Assembly (NCBI RefSeq): GCF_003148775.1
Contig: NZ_QGGW01000006.1
Location: 1 to 64,000 of the forward strand
Reading direction: 5' to 3'
DNA: 64,000 bases
From: Roseicyclus mahoneyensis
GTDB taxonomy: Bacteria; Pseudomonadota; Alphaproteobacteria; Rhodobacterales; Rhodobacteraceae
The stretch's first letter is position 1. Each line of letters opens with the position of its first letter. Both the position numbers and the translations under genes were made by a program. Of this stretch, positions 1 through 11,998 are shown in pieces. The notes beneath the pieces are model-generated. The model made no database searches. It was not told where the DNA came from and saw only the letters and a program-made list of their open reading frames with translations.

Positions 1-379
1 CAAACCGGTAGCGCTCTTTCCTTTGAGCGCAACCTGCCTCATGTGTCTCAGTTTTTTTCTTCGCCTCGCGGGTCCAAAACCTCAGCCCCAGTCCCGTCCG
101 GCGTCCCGTCAGCACCTCAGCGCCGCCGGTGAAGGGGTATTTACGGTTGGGGCACGGTGGCCGCAAGAGCTTTTTATCAGTTAGATGACATTTTTTGCGT
201 TGATCCGTAAAATGTCATTTTTTTCAATGGGTTGACCACCTGAAAATTCTCGCATCAGGCCCTTTTCGCCTGCTCCGGACGATACCCCAAGCCGACTCGG
301 GTGGGGCCATCCAGCGCGTCTTGTGGTTATCTACAGACCTATCCCCAGATCTGGTGGTACGTCACCCCGGTCACACGAT
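1..379. other. Left-edge region without a confident gene
   Basis: No frame here resembles a family I recognise. On the minus strand one frame stays open from about 215 to the left edge and is rich in Lys/Arg. In another minus-strand frame an ATG at 42 starts a short run (MRQVALKGKSATGL) that leaves the window. Neither has a good ribosome-binding site. The AT-rich stretch 180-230 holds a hairpin (separate entry). Bases 301-379 lie just beyond the msrQ stop and appear to be its 3' flank. Confidence 0.4.
186..224 (+). terminator. Terminator-like hairpin with T-run
   Basis: TGACATTTT (186-194) pairs with AAAATGTCA (209-217) around a 14-base loop, followed at once by seven T (218-224). The 9-bp stem is AT-rich, unusual for this GC-rich genome, but the T-run is convincing. 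No gene ending in this direction is visible in the window. Confidence 0.5.
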
Positions 380-1018
380 TCAGCCTGCGACTCGCACCTT
401 CCGCGGCACAAGTCGCAGGGCAAGAAGTCCGAGGATGGCGCCGAGATAGAACAGTGGCTCGAACTGAAGCCCCTTGGCCAGCCAGACGTAATGCACCGCT
501 CCAAGCACCGCAGCGGGATATGCCAGCTTGTGCAGATGTCGCCATCGCACCGGGCCCAACCGCCGAATGGCCCGGTTGTTGGATGTCAGCGCCAAGGGGA
601 TCAGCGTCGCAAACCCCACCATGCCGATGGTCACATAGGGCCGCTTCACGATATCGGCCCAGATCGCCGAAAGGGTCTGCACATCCAGAACTGCCCAGAC
701 CAGAAAATGCGCGAGGACATAGCCAAAGGCCAAAACACCTATCGCGCGACGAAACGGGATCAGGTTCAGCCCCGCCCACTGCCGCAGCGGCGTCACGGCC
801 AACCCGGCCACGATCAGTTGCAGCGCCAGCTTGCCGTAACGGTGTTCCAGCGCCTCGATTGGTTCCACCCCAAGCCCGCCCGTTGCCGCCAGCCAGAACA
901 GCCACCCGCCCCATGCCGCACCGCCCACATACAACAGGGACGGCGGCACGCGACGCAACGCACCGTTCACGTGCTGCATCACCGGGGCGGGCCCTGTCCT
1001 GTCGGCGGCATCCGTCAC
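380..1018 (-). CDS. msrQ: Protein-methionine-sulfoxide reductase haem-binding subunit MsrQ
   Basis: Inner-membrane b-type haem protein that passes quinone-derived electrons to the periplasmic molybdoenzyme MsrP, which repairs oxidised methionines. The 212-residue product has about six hydrophobic segments, the family's usual size. Histidines in transmembrane contexts (AHFLVW, HLHKLAYP, AVHYVW) are the expected haem ligands. The start is GTG, two bases after the msrP stop, so the two genes are co-transcribed and probably translationally coupled. The gene pair and protein architecture match the YedY/YedZ system; the assignment is firm. Confidence 0.93.
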   Translation of the reverse strand: MTDAADRTGPAPVMQHVNGALRRVPPSLLYVGGAAWGGWLFWLAATGGLGVEPIEALEHRYGKLALQLIVAGLAVTPLRQWAGLNLIPFRRAIGVLAFGYVLAHFLVWAVLDVQTLSAIWADIVKRPYVTIGMVGFATLIPLALTSNNRAIRRLGPVRWRHLHKLAYPAAVLGAVHYVWLAKGLQFEPLFYLGAILGLLALRLVPRKVRVAG

Positions 1019-1020
1019 GC

Positions 1021-1926
1021 TCAGAAGAACTCCGCCAGATCCATGCCCTCATAGAGCGATGCGACCTCATCCTCGTATCCGTTGAACATGAGCGTCGGCT
1101 GGCGCCGGGCGAGCAGCCCACCGCCGATCACCCGCTCGTTGGCCTGCGACCAGCGGGGATGATCCACATTCGGGTTCACATTGCTGTAGAAGCCATATTC
1201 CCGAGGCTGCGTCGCATTCCACGTCGCAACCGGCTCATCGGCCGTCACTGTGATCCGCACAATCGACTTGATGGACTTGAAGCCGTACTTCCACGGCACC
1301 ACCAACCGGATCGGCGCACCGTTCTGGTTCGGCATCGGCTCGCCATAAAGGCCGGTCGCCATGATCGTCAGCGGGTGCATCGCCTCGTCAAGCCGCAGAC
1401 CCTCGCGATAGGGCCAGTCCAGCACCGGCACGCGCACACCCGGCATCTCGTCGGGGCGCAGCGCCGTTTCAAAGGCGACGTAGCGCGCGCCATCCTGCAC
1501 GCCGACACGCTCCAGCAGATCGGCCAGCTCGAAGCCGTTCCACGGGATGACCATCGACCATGCCTCGACGCAGCGAAAGCGGTAGATCCGTTCCTCGATC
1601 GTCATGTCCTCGACAACCTGCTCGAAGGAGTAAGTGCCGGGATTGTCGACCATGCCGTCGATCACGATTTCCCAGGGCGAGGTCGTCAACATATGGGCAT
1701 TGCGCGCAGGATCTTCCTTGCGCGTGCCGAATTCGTAGAAGTTGTTGTAGGACGTGATCTCTTCGAAGGTGTTGGGCGTCAGCGTGCCTTGCGCCTGTGC
1801 CCTACCGCCGATCAGGCCCGCGCCCAACAGGCCCGCGCCCCCCGCCATGATCTGGCGGCGGTTCAGGTAGACCGACCGGGGGGTGACATCATCCCATGTC
1901 AGGTCAGAAGTGTAGCGGCGGGCCAT
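1021..1926 (-). CDS. msrP: Protein-methionine-sulfoxide reductase catalytic subunit MsrP
   Basis: Molybdopterin-dependent periplasmic reductase of methionine sulfoxide in proteins (YedY family), 301 residues. The N-terminus carries a twin-arginine signal (NRRQIM followed by a Gly/Ala-rich hydrophobic stretch ending AQAQ), as expected for a cofactor-loaded Tat substrate. The segment [15 protein letters not shown] contains the conserved Mo-ligating cysteine. GGAG lies at proper spacing before ATG 1926. First gene of the msrP-msrQ operon, divergent from the fasciclin gene at 2244; envelope oxidative-damage repair fits the neighbourhood. Confidence 0.94.
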   Translation of the reverse strand: MARRYTSDLTWDDVTPRSVYLNRRQIMAGGAGLLGAGLIGGRAQAQGTLTPNTFEEITSYNNFYEFGTRKEDPARNAHMLTTSPWEIVIDGMVDNPGTYSFEQVVEDMTIEERIYRFRCVEAWSMVIPWNGFELADLLERVGVQDGARYVAFETALRPDEMPGVRVPVLDWPYREGLRLDEAMHPLTIMATGLYGEPMPNQNGAPIRLVVPWKYGFKSIKSIVRITVTADEPVATWNATQPREYGFYSNVNPNVDHPRWSQANERVIGGGLLARRQPTLMFNGYEDEVASLYEGMDLAEFF

Positions 1927-2243
1927 GGCGTTTCTCCTTTATGCATTCCGGACAGCATGCCCCGCATATGGAGCAAACCCCAACCCCGGACATCGGGTCT
2001 CACGAAACTGTTTGCCGCCGGACCGCGGGTTGAAACAAAACCCGCCCCGCCGGTCACACTGTCTCACATGATTTCACGGCGATTTGATTGGAAACCGCGG
2101 GCATCCCGGGCTTAGGCGCGCGGCCCCGCCGGTCAAGCCGCCCGGCAAAAACCCGCTTCACTTGAAAGCATTCCGGGCCCGGCCACCTGTCGATGCGACG
2201 GAGACATGTTTCTCCGGCACCCACCAACCTAGGAGACTACGAC
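1927..2243. promoter_or_regulatory. Divergent intergenic region msrP / fasciclin gene
   Basis: About 317 bases between two divergent exported-protein genes, so it must hold promoters for both. AGGAG at 2231 serves the fasciclin gene and GGAG just above 1926 serves msrP. A CTTGAAA at 2161-2167 resembles the -35 of heat-shock sigma promoters, but I see no good -10 partner. No small gene is convincing here. Confidence 0.45.
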
Positions 2244-2717
2244 ATGCGCAAGACCCTTATCGCACTGGCAGCGACCACGGCCCTGTCCGCACCCGCGTTC
2301 GCGCAGGACATGAACATCGTCGAAACCGCCGTCGGCGCAGGCAGCTTCACCACGCTCGTCGCAGCCGTCGAGGCCGCCGGCCTTGTGGAAACGCTGTCGG
2401 GCGAAGGCCCGTTCACCGTCTTCGCTCCGACCGATGACGCCTTCGCGGCCCTGCCCGAAGGCACCGTCGAAAGCCTGCTGCTCCCCGAGAACCTCGACCA
2501 GCTGGTGGCAATTCTCACCTATCACGTCGTCCCGGGCGCCGTGATGTCGACCGACCTTTCGGACGGCATGACCGCCGCGACCGTGCAGGGTTCCGACATC
2601 ACCATCGGCACGACGGGTGGCGTGACCGTGAACGAGGCGAACGTCGTGACCGCGGATATCGCAGCGTCGAACGGCGTGATCCATGTCATCGACGCGGTCA
2701 TCCTGCCGCCGATGTAA
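2244..2717 (+). CDS. Secreted fasciclin (FAS1)-domain protein, Sec type
   Basis: 157-residue exported protein made of one FAS1 domain. Signal peptide [20 protein letters not shown] is followed by the mature start [12 protein letters not shown]1 hallmarks are present: [17 protein letters not shown] (H1 box) and a C-terminal block [14 protein letters not shown] (H2 box). FAS1 proteins mediate adhesion or matrix contacts, and in alphaproteobacteria some influence attachment; the exact role is unknown. ATG 2244 was chosen because AGGAG (2231-2235) and the signal peptide fit it. A strong terminator follows, then a second fasciclin gene. Confidence 0.9.
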   Translation: MRKTLIALAATTALSAPAFAQDMNIVETAVGAGSFTTLVAAVEAAGLVETLSGEGPFTVFAPTDDAFAALPEGTVESLLLPENLDQLVAILTYHVVPGAVMSTDLSDGMTAATVQGSDITIGTTGGVTVNEANVVTADIAASNGVIHVIDAVILPPM

Positions 2718-2731
2718 GCCACGGAAAAAAG

Positions 2732-2765
2732 CAGGCCCGGACATCGTCCGGGCCTGACCGTTTTT
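2732..2765 (+). terminator. Rho-independent terminator of first fasciclin gene
   Basis: A perfect 10-bp stem CAGGCCCGGA / TCCGGGCCTG (2732-2741 and 2747-2756) with a 5-base loop is followed by ACCG and TTTTT. It sits 15 bases after the stop and separates the two fasciclin genes into two transcription units. Confidence 0.85.
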
Positions 2766-2803
2766 GCAACATCCGCAACAATCCATCAAAAGGGAGAATT
2801 CAT

Positions 2804-3304
2804 ATGGACCGCCGCCGTTTCCTGACAACCTCTGCCGTCGGCCTTGCCGGGGCCGCAACGATGGGTCTTGCGCCCGCCAGCGCCGTGACCGGCTCCAGCA
2901 CCATCGTCGAACTGGCCGCAGCCACCCCTGATCTTTCGACGCTCGTGACTGCCGTGCAGGCGGCAGGCCTTGTCGATGCGCTTTCGGCGCGCGGCTCGCT
3001 CACTGTCTTTGCCCCCACAAATGCCGCCTTCGCCGCCCTGCCCCATGGGGTGCTCGACGGGCTGCTGGCCGACACCGACGCGTTGACCGACGTGCTGACC
3101 TATCATGTCTCGGGCAGCTATTATCCGGCCGAAGCGCTCTTGGGCCAGCGCGGTCGCGTTCCGACGCTCCAGGGCGGGTTCATCAACGTCAATGCCACCG
3201 GCGGCGGCGTCCACCTGAACCGAAACACCCGCGTGACCACGCCAAATGTCTTTGCCTCCAATGGCGTTGTGCACATCATAGACCGCGTTCTTCTTCCGCA
3301 CTGA
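2804..3304 (+). CDS. Exported fasciclin (FAS1)-domain protein, Tat type
   Basis: 166 residues with one FAS1 domain. Unlike its upstream paralogue it has a twin-arginine signal (DRRRFLTTSAVGLAGAA), so it is probably exported folded. The H1 box reads GSLTVFAPTNAAFAALP and the end NGVVHIIDRVLLPH is the H2 box. It shares the fold and length of the gene at 2244 but is clearly diverged, an old duplication rather than a recent one. AAAGGGAG precedes ATG 2804. A terminator follows at 3325. Confidence 0.88.
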   Translation: MDRRRFLTTSAVGLAGAATMGLAPASAVTGSSTIVELAAATPDLSTLVTAVQAAGLVDALSARGSLTVFAPTNAAFAALPHGVLDGLLADTDALTDVLTYHVSGSYYPAEALLGQRGRVPTLQGGFINVNATGGGVHLNRNTRVTTPNVFASNGVVHIIDRVLLPH

Positions 3305-3324
3305 TCCTGCACGGCCCCGAAGAC

Positions 3325-3364
3325 AACGCCCCCGGCCTTGCAGCGCGGGGGCGTTATTGTTTTT
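3325..3364. terminator. Terminator between convergent genes
   Basis: AACGCCCCC (3325-3333) pairs perfectly with GGGGGCGTT (3347-3355), followed by ATTGTTTTT on the plus strand. It ends the second fasciclin transcript; the converging BOF gene stops at 3373. Confidence 0.8.
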
Positions 3365-3372
3365 ACGCCAAT

Positions 3373-3699
3373 TCAGTCACGACGCGGCAGATCGACCACT
3401 CGGCCATCGGCCAGCGTGATGGTCTCAGCGTAAAGCTCCATGCGCAGGTCGTCATCGACGAAGCCCGCGACGCGGATGCTGTCACCCACACGTACCGGCA
3501 GGGGGTTCGGGCCGATATAGACCCGGATCTGCCCGCTTGCATCGGCCAGCCGAAATTCATCCTCGTCCGTGACGCGCTCCACAATGCCTTCCACTGTCGC
3601 GTGCATGTTGCGGCGCAGGTCCCCGATCGGCGTGATCTCGGCCAGAACGACGCTTGCCGGAAGCGTCAGCACGGCGGCAAGAAGAACGGCACGTCTCAC
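3373..3699 (-). CDS. Periplasmic BOF-domain (YgiW/YdeI-like) stress protein
   Basis: 108 residues from a GTG start at 3699: signal peptide RRAVLLAAVLTLPASVVLA, then a small OB-fold (BOF) domain with the pattern ITPIGDLRRNMHATVEGIVERV ... DEDEFRLADASGQIRVYIG ... LPVRVGDSIRVAGFVDD. Enterobacterial relatives (YgiW, VisP) act in stress tolerance and bind small ligands in the periplasm; the role here is inferred. GAGGGG precedes the GTG. A longer upstream in-frame extension has no signal peptide and is rejected. The gene starts 10 bases after the stop of a 51-residue membrane-protein gene, so the two form an operon. Confidence 0.8.
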   Translation of the reverse strand: MRRAVLLAAVLTLPASVVLAEITPIGDLRRNMHATVEGIVERVTDEDEFRLADASGQIRVYIGPNPLPVRVGDSIRVAGFVDDDLRMELYAETITLADGRVVDLPRRD

Positions 3700-3709
3700 G
3701 GCAATCCCC

Positions 3710-3865
3710 TCAGTCCAGCGCGACAAGAACCAGCACCAGCGCACCTGCCCCGCCAAGGGCAAGCGCCCAGCCGGGAAGGGTGAAGGTGACATCAGATTTG
3801 AGCCACATGCCCAGCCGTTCGGTCGAAGTGGCGCAGGACGGTGTCTGTTCGTCGATCCGGGGCAT
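3710..3865 (-). CDS. Small single-pass membrane protein (51 aa)
   Basis: A short gene starting ATG 3865, with AGGAG about seven bases upstream, encoding 51 residues. A polar N-terminal half (MPRIDEQTPSCATSTERLGM) is followed by one transmembrane segment (LPGWALALGGAGALVLVLVALD) running to the C-terminus. Its TGA at 3712-3710 lies just before the GTG of the BOF gene, so the two are probably translated from one message. I know no family for it. Its RBS, coupling and clean transmembrane helix argue that it is real. Confidence 0.65.
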   Translation of the reverse strand: MPRIDEQTPSCATSTERLGMWLKSDVTFTLPGWALALGGAGALVLVLVALD

Positions 3866-3979
3866 CTGATGATCTCCTGATTGGTGATGACATGCAGGTC
3901 AGATGGGCCCGACCGATCTGGCATCAATCCTATCGAAACTTCCGCCTCGATAGTTTTTTCAAATCATGGGGTGTCAGCC

Positions 3980-4013
3980 AAAAAGATGCCCCCGACCAGA
4001 CGCCGGGGGCATC
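3980..4013 (-). terminator. Terminator of clpB
   Basis: Read on the minus strand, GATGCCCCCG pairs with CGGGGGCATC (4013-4004 with 3994-3985) and is followed by TTTTTGG. It lies 26 bases after the clpB stop. Confidence 0.85.
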
Positions 4014-4038
4014 GGTGTCATGTTGTGTCGACCGCGCC

Positions 4039-6654
<2,616 letters not shown>

Positions 6655-6732
6655 GGTCTTTCTCCTTGTCCAAGCGCCCGTCTGGCCACCACCCGCACCT
6701 GCAGCATGGCGACCCATGGGCCTCGGTATGCG

Positions 6733-6761
6733 ATGTGGGAAGCGATGGCGTGTCGCGCAAG
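6733..6761 (-). promoter_or_regulatory. Possible heat-shock (RpoH) promoter of clpB
   Basis: On the minus strand CTTGCGC is followed after 15 bases by CCCACAT, roughly like alphaproteobacterial sigma-32 promoters (CTTG ... CCNNAT). It lies about 80 bases before the clpB start. Suggested mainly by the position and the known heat regulation of clpB; the match is loose. Confidence 0.3.
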
Positions 6762-6967
6762 TCGCAATGGACCGTCCGGAGGGGAAATTGCGGCAACATT
6801 CCCGTTGGCGGAATCTTTAGTTTCTGCCACACATGCGTGGGCGGTCGCGTGTGTTCCTGACCGCCGAGGGGGGCGCCTCCCTGAGTGCCGGCGCCCCCCG
6901 ACCTGATGGACATGCCCCTCCGGGCCGCCTAGGAACGGAAAAATTCCGACCCGAAAGGCCCGCCGCC

Positions 6968-7666
6968 ATGCCAATCCCATCCGACGACCGCTTGATCGTT
7001 GCCCTCGACGTCGCGAACGCGCTGGACGGGTTGCGCGTTGCCGAACGCCTCGGCGACGCCGTGGGGTTCTACAAGATCGGGCTGGGCATGCTGACAGGCG
7101 GTGGCCTCGCGTTGGCCAATGAGCTGAAACACGACCATGGAAAGCGGATCTTCCTCGACATGAAGTTCTTCGATATCGGCGCGACGGTCGAAGCCGCGGT
7201 GCGGGGAATCGCGGGCTTCGACCTCGATTTCCTGACCGTGCACGGCGACCCGCAGGTGGTTTCTGCCGCGAAACAGGGGGCTTCGGGGACAGACCTCAAG
7301 ATCCTTGCCGTGACGATCCTCACCTCCAACGACCGCGCCGATCTGGATGCCAACCTGATTGTGCCGGGCGACATGGCCGAGATCGTGGCGGCCCGCGCCG
7401 CCCGCGCCTTCGAAGCAGGGGCCGATGGCGTCATCGCTTCCCCGCATGAAGCCGCGATGATCCGCGCCCTGCCGCAATCGGCGGGCCGACTGATCGTCAC
7501 CCCCGGCGTGCGGCCCATGGGCAGCGACGTGGGCGACCAGAAACGCATCGCCACCCCCGCCGCCGCCATCGCGGCAGGCGCAGATCACATCGTGGTCGGT
7601 CGCCCCGTCTGGCAGGCGGATGATCCGGCGCGCGCAGCGCACGCGATCCTGTCCGAATTGCCCTGA
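6968..7666 (+). CDS. pyrF: Orotidine-5'-phosphate decarboxylase
   Basis: Last enzyme of de novo UMP synthesis, 232 residues, TIM-barrel. Motifs: LIVALDV at the N-terminus; the active-site segment IFLDMKFFDI (Asp and Lys of the D-x-K-x-x-D signature); VTPGVRPMG near the phosphate loop; and ADHIVVGRPVW at the C-terminus. ATG 6968 was chosen because MPIPSDDRLIVALDV matches the family N-terminus; an in-frame extension to 6833 is unlike it. The RBS is weak (GAAAGG). Monocistronic; an unknown membrane protein follows 54 bases later. Confidence 0.95.
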   Translation: MPIPSDDRLIVALDVANALDGLRVAERLGDAVGFYKIGLGMLTGGGLALANELKHDHGKRIFLDMKFFDIGATVEAAVRGIAGFDLDFLTVHGDPQVVSAAKQGASGTDLKILAVTILTSNDRADLDANLIVPGDMAEIVAARAARAFEAGADGVIASPHEAAMIRALPQSAGRLIVTPGVRPMGSDVGDQKRIATPAAAIAAGADHIVVGRPVWQADDPARAAHAILSELP

Positions 7667-7720
7667 GCGCATCGGGCGGCTTTTCGTGCTAGGCTTGTCC
7701 GGCGAACCGCGCCGGGGGCA

Positions 7721-8476
7721 ATGGCCATGCTGCAAGACAACGATCCGCGCCTGGACCTGCATTTCCTCGCCGTGCGGCAGGGGATAGGCTTTCTCGGGCT
7801 GATCCTCCCCGTCACACTTTATGTCTACGGCCTGACGGGGGCGGGGCGGATGCAGCCCTCGATCTCGGAATTCTACTACACCGCCATGGGCGACGTCTTT
7901 GTCGGCTGCATGGTGGCCATCGGGATCTTCTTGCTCAGCTATCGCGGCTACCGGGCGAAACCCGACCGTTTCCCGCTTGGCGACCGGGCCACTTCGATCA
8001 TCGCGGGGCTGGCGGCGCTTGGCGTGGCGCTGTTCCCGGCGGGGGCCGACCCGGCCTTTGCCCATTGCATGACGGGCGAGACCACAGCCCCCTGTGCCGG
8101 TGCCCTGCCCGACCCGACGCTTGTCACGGGCCTCCATTTCATCACCGGTCCGCTCCACTTTGCTTGCGCGGGCGTGTTTTTTGCCGCACTCGCCTATTTC
8201 TGCCTCGTCCTGTTTCCCATGGGCGGCAAGCGGCGCCCCGACGGCCGCGCGGCCATGAGCCTCGAACACCTGACCTACTACGCCTGCGGTGTGGTGCTGA
8301 TCGCTGCGATCCTTGGCGCGCTCGCCTATCTTGTCCTGCCCTTAAAGGACCAGATGCGCGCGCTGAACTACATCTTCTGGGTCGAGACGGCCGGTGTGCT
8401 GGCCTTCTCGCTGGCCTGGCTGACCAAGGGCGACGCGCTGAAAAAGCCGCTCGGTTTCCGGATCGCGGGGCCTTAG
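7721..8476 (+). CDS. Polytopic membrane protein of unknown function
   Basis: 251 residues with about six transmembrane segments. Recognisable features are the conserved-looking segment MQPSISEFYYTAMGDVFVG after the first helix and paired cysteines in the exported loop (HCMTGETTAPCAG). The ISEFYYT motif recalls a family of uncharacterised bacterial membrane proteins, but I cannot name a function. The start is ATG 7721, with GGGGGC upstream; an alternative ATG lies at 7727. Its stop overlaps by four bases the stop of the convergent gene at 8473. Confidence 0.7.
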   Translation: MAMLQDNDPRLDLHFLAVRQGIGFLGLILPVTLYVYGLTGAGRMQPSISEFYYTAMGDVFVGCMVAIGIFLLSYRGYRAKPDRFPLGDRATSIIAGLAALGVALFPAGADPAFAHCMTGETTAPCAGALPDPTLVTGLHFITGPLHFACAGVFFAALAYFCLVLFPMGGKRRPDGRAAMSLEHLTYYACGVVLIAAILGALAYLVLPLKDQMRALNYIFWVETAGVLAFSLAWLTKGDALKKPLGFRIAGP

Positions 8477-9270
8477 GCGCGATCGGGCAGGCGCAAATCG
8501 TCCAGCCGGTCGCAATAAAAGGCGAAACTGCCGGGTTTCCAGAACCGCGCCTCGATGCTGCCGGGTTGCGTCGCGCCAAATCCCGCAAGCGGGCTTTCGA
8601 TGTTGATCTCGTCGCGCGCCTCGCCGGGGGCCGCGAAATCGAGCCAAAGCTCGGCCAGCGCCACCGTCCCCTCCAGCGTCAGGGACAAGATCACCTGATC
8701 GGCCTCCTCCGCCCGGCCGCGATGGCGCGCGGCCTGATCGCGCCAGCCGTGGCGGATCATCGGCCGGTCGCGCAGGTCATCGATCCGGGGCGGGTCAGCC
8801 TTGGGCGGATCGGCAAAAGCGTGGCGCGCCACAGGCCGAGGCATGTGTATGACATGCGCCACCTGAACTGGCGCGGCCCAATCGACAAAGCTGCTCGCCG
8901 GCCGGGGCCGGTCCAGCGCGACATAAATCTCGGCGATGCGGCTTTCGGCGTGCGTCAGCGTCAGCCCGGCCCAATCGCGGCCCGACAGCAAAAGGTGCAT
9001 CAGCCACAAACCGATCCGCCGCCATCCTTCCGGCTCGGCATACCAATCCGTGCTGTGTACCTGATCGAGGATCTCGAACGGCAGATCCGGTCCCTCGCCC
9101 AGCCAGGCGATGGACCGCTTCAGCCCGCTGTCGATGACCAGTTCGCCAAAGTCCTGACGTTCGTGCAGTCCGTCGGGAAAACATCCCGGGTCAAACCCGA
9201 TCTCACCCTCGGGTCCAAGCCCCGCGACCCGGCGGCTCAACCCGGCATAAGCCGAGAGATCAGCCGTCAT
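8473..9270 (-). CDS. Conserved hypothetical protein (265 aa)
   Basis: A soluble acidic protein with no signal peptide or transmembrane helix and no motif I recognise. Tryptophans are frequent (STDWYAEPEGWRR, RDWAGLTL, HGWRDQ). The ATG at 9270 lies inside the end of the NfeD-like gene (11-base overlap), so it is the third gene of a stomatin-NfeD-hypothetical operon. Codon use matches the neighbours. Function cannot be assigned; the operon position suggests a membrane-quality-control or lipid-domain link. Confidence 0.65.
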   Translation of the reverse strand: MTADLSAYAGLSRRVAGLGPEGEIGFDPGCFPDGLHERQDFGELVIDSGLKRSIAWLGEGPDLPFEILDQVHSTDWYAEPEGWRRIGLWLMHLLLSGRDWAGLTLTHAESRIAEIYVALDRPRPASSFVDWAAPVQVAHVIHMPRPVARHAFADPPKADPPRIDDLRDRPMIRHGWRDQAARHRGRAEEADQVILSLTLEGTVALAELWLDFAAPGEARDEINIESPLAGFGATQPGSIEARFWKPGSFAFYCDRLDDLRLPDRA

Positions 9271-9547
9271 TGATGTCGTGATCGAAGCGCTTGACCTGCC
9301 CGCGATAGACCCCGACCCAACGCCGGAGCGCCAGCCACGACAGAAGCGAGACCACGGCGAAGACCAGCAACAGCATTGGGATCGATCCGCCCAGCCAAAC
9401 CGCCAGCGGCCCGCCCACCAGCAAGATCAGCGCCACAACCGCCGCGCCCAGTGCAAAACCCAGCAGCACGAAACCGGGGATCAGCACCTCTGCCACCGCC
9501 AGAACGACGGCGGCAGCCCCCCAGATCCACCAGGCGGCCCACATCAT
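9260..9547 (-). CDS. Short NfeD-like membrane protein
   Basis: 95 residues with three to four hydrophobic segments (MWAAWWIWGAAAVVLAVAEV, FVLLGFALGAAVVALILLVG, MLLLVFAVVSLLSWLAL) ending in RRWVGVYRGQVKRFDHDI. NfeD proteins pair with stomatins and may organise membrane microdomains. Most NfeD proteins have a C-terminal OB-fold; here only a stub remains after the membrane part. The gene overlaps the stomatin gene by four bases (ATGA), the usual NfeD/SPFH coupling. Confidence 0.8.
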   Translation of the reverse strand: MMWAAWWIWGAAAVVLAVAEVLIPGFVLLGFALGAAVVALILLVGGPLAVWLGGSIPMLLLVFAVVSLLSWLALRRWVGVYRGQVKRFDHDINDG

Positions 9548-10431
9548 ACCCGGCCCCGCAACATCTGGAACGCCTTGCCAAAGGCATCGGCCGCATCCGC
9601 CGGAACAATCACCGTCTGCGTCCCTTGCCCCGCCGCCATGGTGCCCAGCGCCTTCACCTGTTCCAGCGCGATGTTGTATTGCACCGCCTCAAGCCCGCCC
9701 TTGGCGATGGCCTCGGCCACAACGCCCGTTGCATAGGCCTCGGCATCGGCGGACACGCGCCGCGCTTCGGCCTGCTGGCGGGCGGCGTATAGTTCCCCGT
9801 CCGCCTGCAGTTCGACCGCGCGCTTGAGACCTTCGGCCCGGGTCACGGCGGCCCGCCGTTCGCGTTCGGCATTCAACTGCTGCAACATCGCCTCGCGCGT
9901 CGCCTGATCGAGGTTCACATCGAGGATCTCGGCCCGGGTCACCTGAATGCCCCAGTCATCCACGGCATCCTCGACGCTATGCTTGATCGTAGCGATCAGC
10001 GTGGCGCGGTTCGATTGCACCTCATCCAGTTCCATCTTGCCGATCTCGGCCCGCACGATCCCCGCCACTGTCGTCGCAATCGCGGCATCCACGTCACGGA
10101 TCCGGTAAACGGTCTTCTCCGGCTCGAGGATGCGGTAGAACACGCTGGTCTCGACCTGCACCAACACGTTGTCCGTAGTGATGGCGTCCTGGCTGGCGGT
10201 GGGAAGTTGCCGCTCCAGGATCGACACCCGGTGCGCCACCTTGTCGAGGAAAGGCACGATGAAGTTCATCCCCGGCCCAAGGACCACCTTCAGCCGTCCA
10301 AACCGTTCGACCACATGCTGTTCGGACTGCGGCACGATCCGGATCGCAAGGAAAATGCACAGGATAATGAAGAGGGCCAGCAACAGAACCACAAGGTTCC
10401 CGCCCACCAGGTCGGCAATCACGTCTTCCAT
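9544..10431 (-). CDS. qmcA: SPFH/band-7 (stomatin-like) membrane protein
   Basis: 295 residues: one N-terminal transmembrane helix (VVLLLALFIILCIFLAI), then the SPFH/band-7 domain (IVPQSEQHVVERFGRLK ... PFLDKVAHRVSILERQL), then an Ala/Glu/Arg-rich coiled coil (LNAERERRAAVTRAEG...). Such proteins form large membrane-bound oligomers. ATG 10431 is preferred because ACGAGG lies upstream; the in-frame ATG at 10464 lacks an RBS. Head of a three-gene operon with the NfeD-like gene and an unknown protein. The symbol is by similarity of layout to E. coli qmcA-ybbK. Confidence 0.87.
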   Translation of the reverse strand: MEDVIADLVGGNLVVLLLALFIILCIFLAIRIVPQSEQHVVERFGRLKVVLGPGMNFIVPFLDKVAHRVSILERQLPTASQDAITTDNVLVQVETSVFYRILEPEKTVYRIRDVDAAIATTVAGIVRAEIGKMELDEVQSNRATLIATIKHSVEDAVDDWGIQVTRAEILDVNLDQATREAMLQQLNAERERRAAVTRAEGLKRAVELQADGELYAARQQAEARRVSADAEAYATGVVAEAIAKGGLEAVQYNIALEQVKALGTMAAGQGTQTVIVPADAADAFGKAFQMLRGRV

Positions 10432-10592
10432 AAAGATCCTCGTTTGTTGGTCTTCAGGCTTCATGGCTCAAGATATGCGGGGTAGCCCGCGCCAAGGCTA
10501 GGCAAAAATGCGGGCCCTGTCCGGGGGAAATCCCCACCCACGCTCCCCCGCGCCACCTTCCGTGGCGGGCCCGATGGGCGTATCGTGGGCCC

Positions 10593-11846
<1,254 letters not shown>

Positions 11847-11878
11847 CCTCTTCTCTGTTTCAGAAATATCCCGGGGGA

Positions 11879-11967
11879 GTCGCCCAGGGGGCGACGGGGG
11901 CAGCGCCCCCGGCACCGCCTCCACAAGATCCACTCGGGGGGATTGCGCCGGAAAACCTCGTTTTCCG
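11879..11967. terminator. Cluster of hairpins between convergent genes
   Basis: Three stems lie between the dinB stop and the end of the minus-strand gene: GTCGCCC/GGGCGAC (11879-11895), GGGGG/CCCCC (11896-11910) and CGGAAAAC/GTTTTCCG (11949-11967). The last belongs to a palindrome type that recurs at 45737. Probably terminates both transcripts. Confidence 0.6.
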
Positions 11968-11998
11968 CTCTTGTCGGCGCGCCTGCGGCGCGGCCAAG

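Noticed and set aside
327..335. TTATCTACA, one mismatch from a DnaA box, with a CTATCCCCA nearby
   Set aside because: A single near-match 62 kb from dnaA, with no AT-rich unwinding element or box cluster.
301..2115. Long plus-strand frame over msrQ and msrP
   Set aside because: Antisense to two well-supported genes; low-complexity Arg/Pro/Ala composition.
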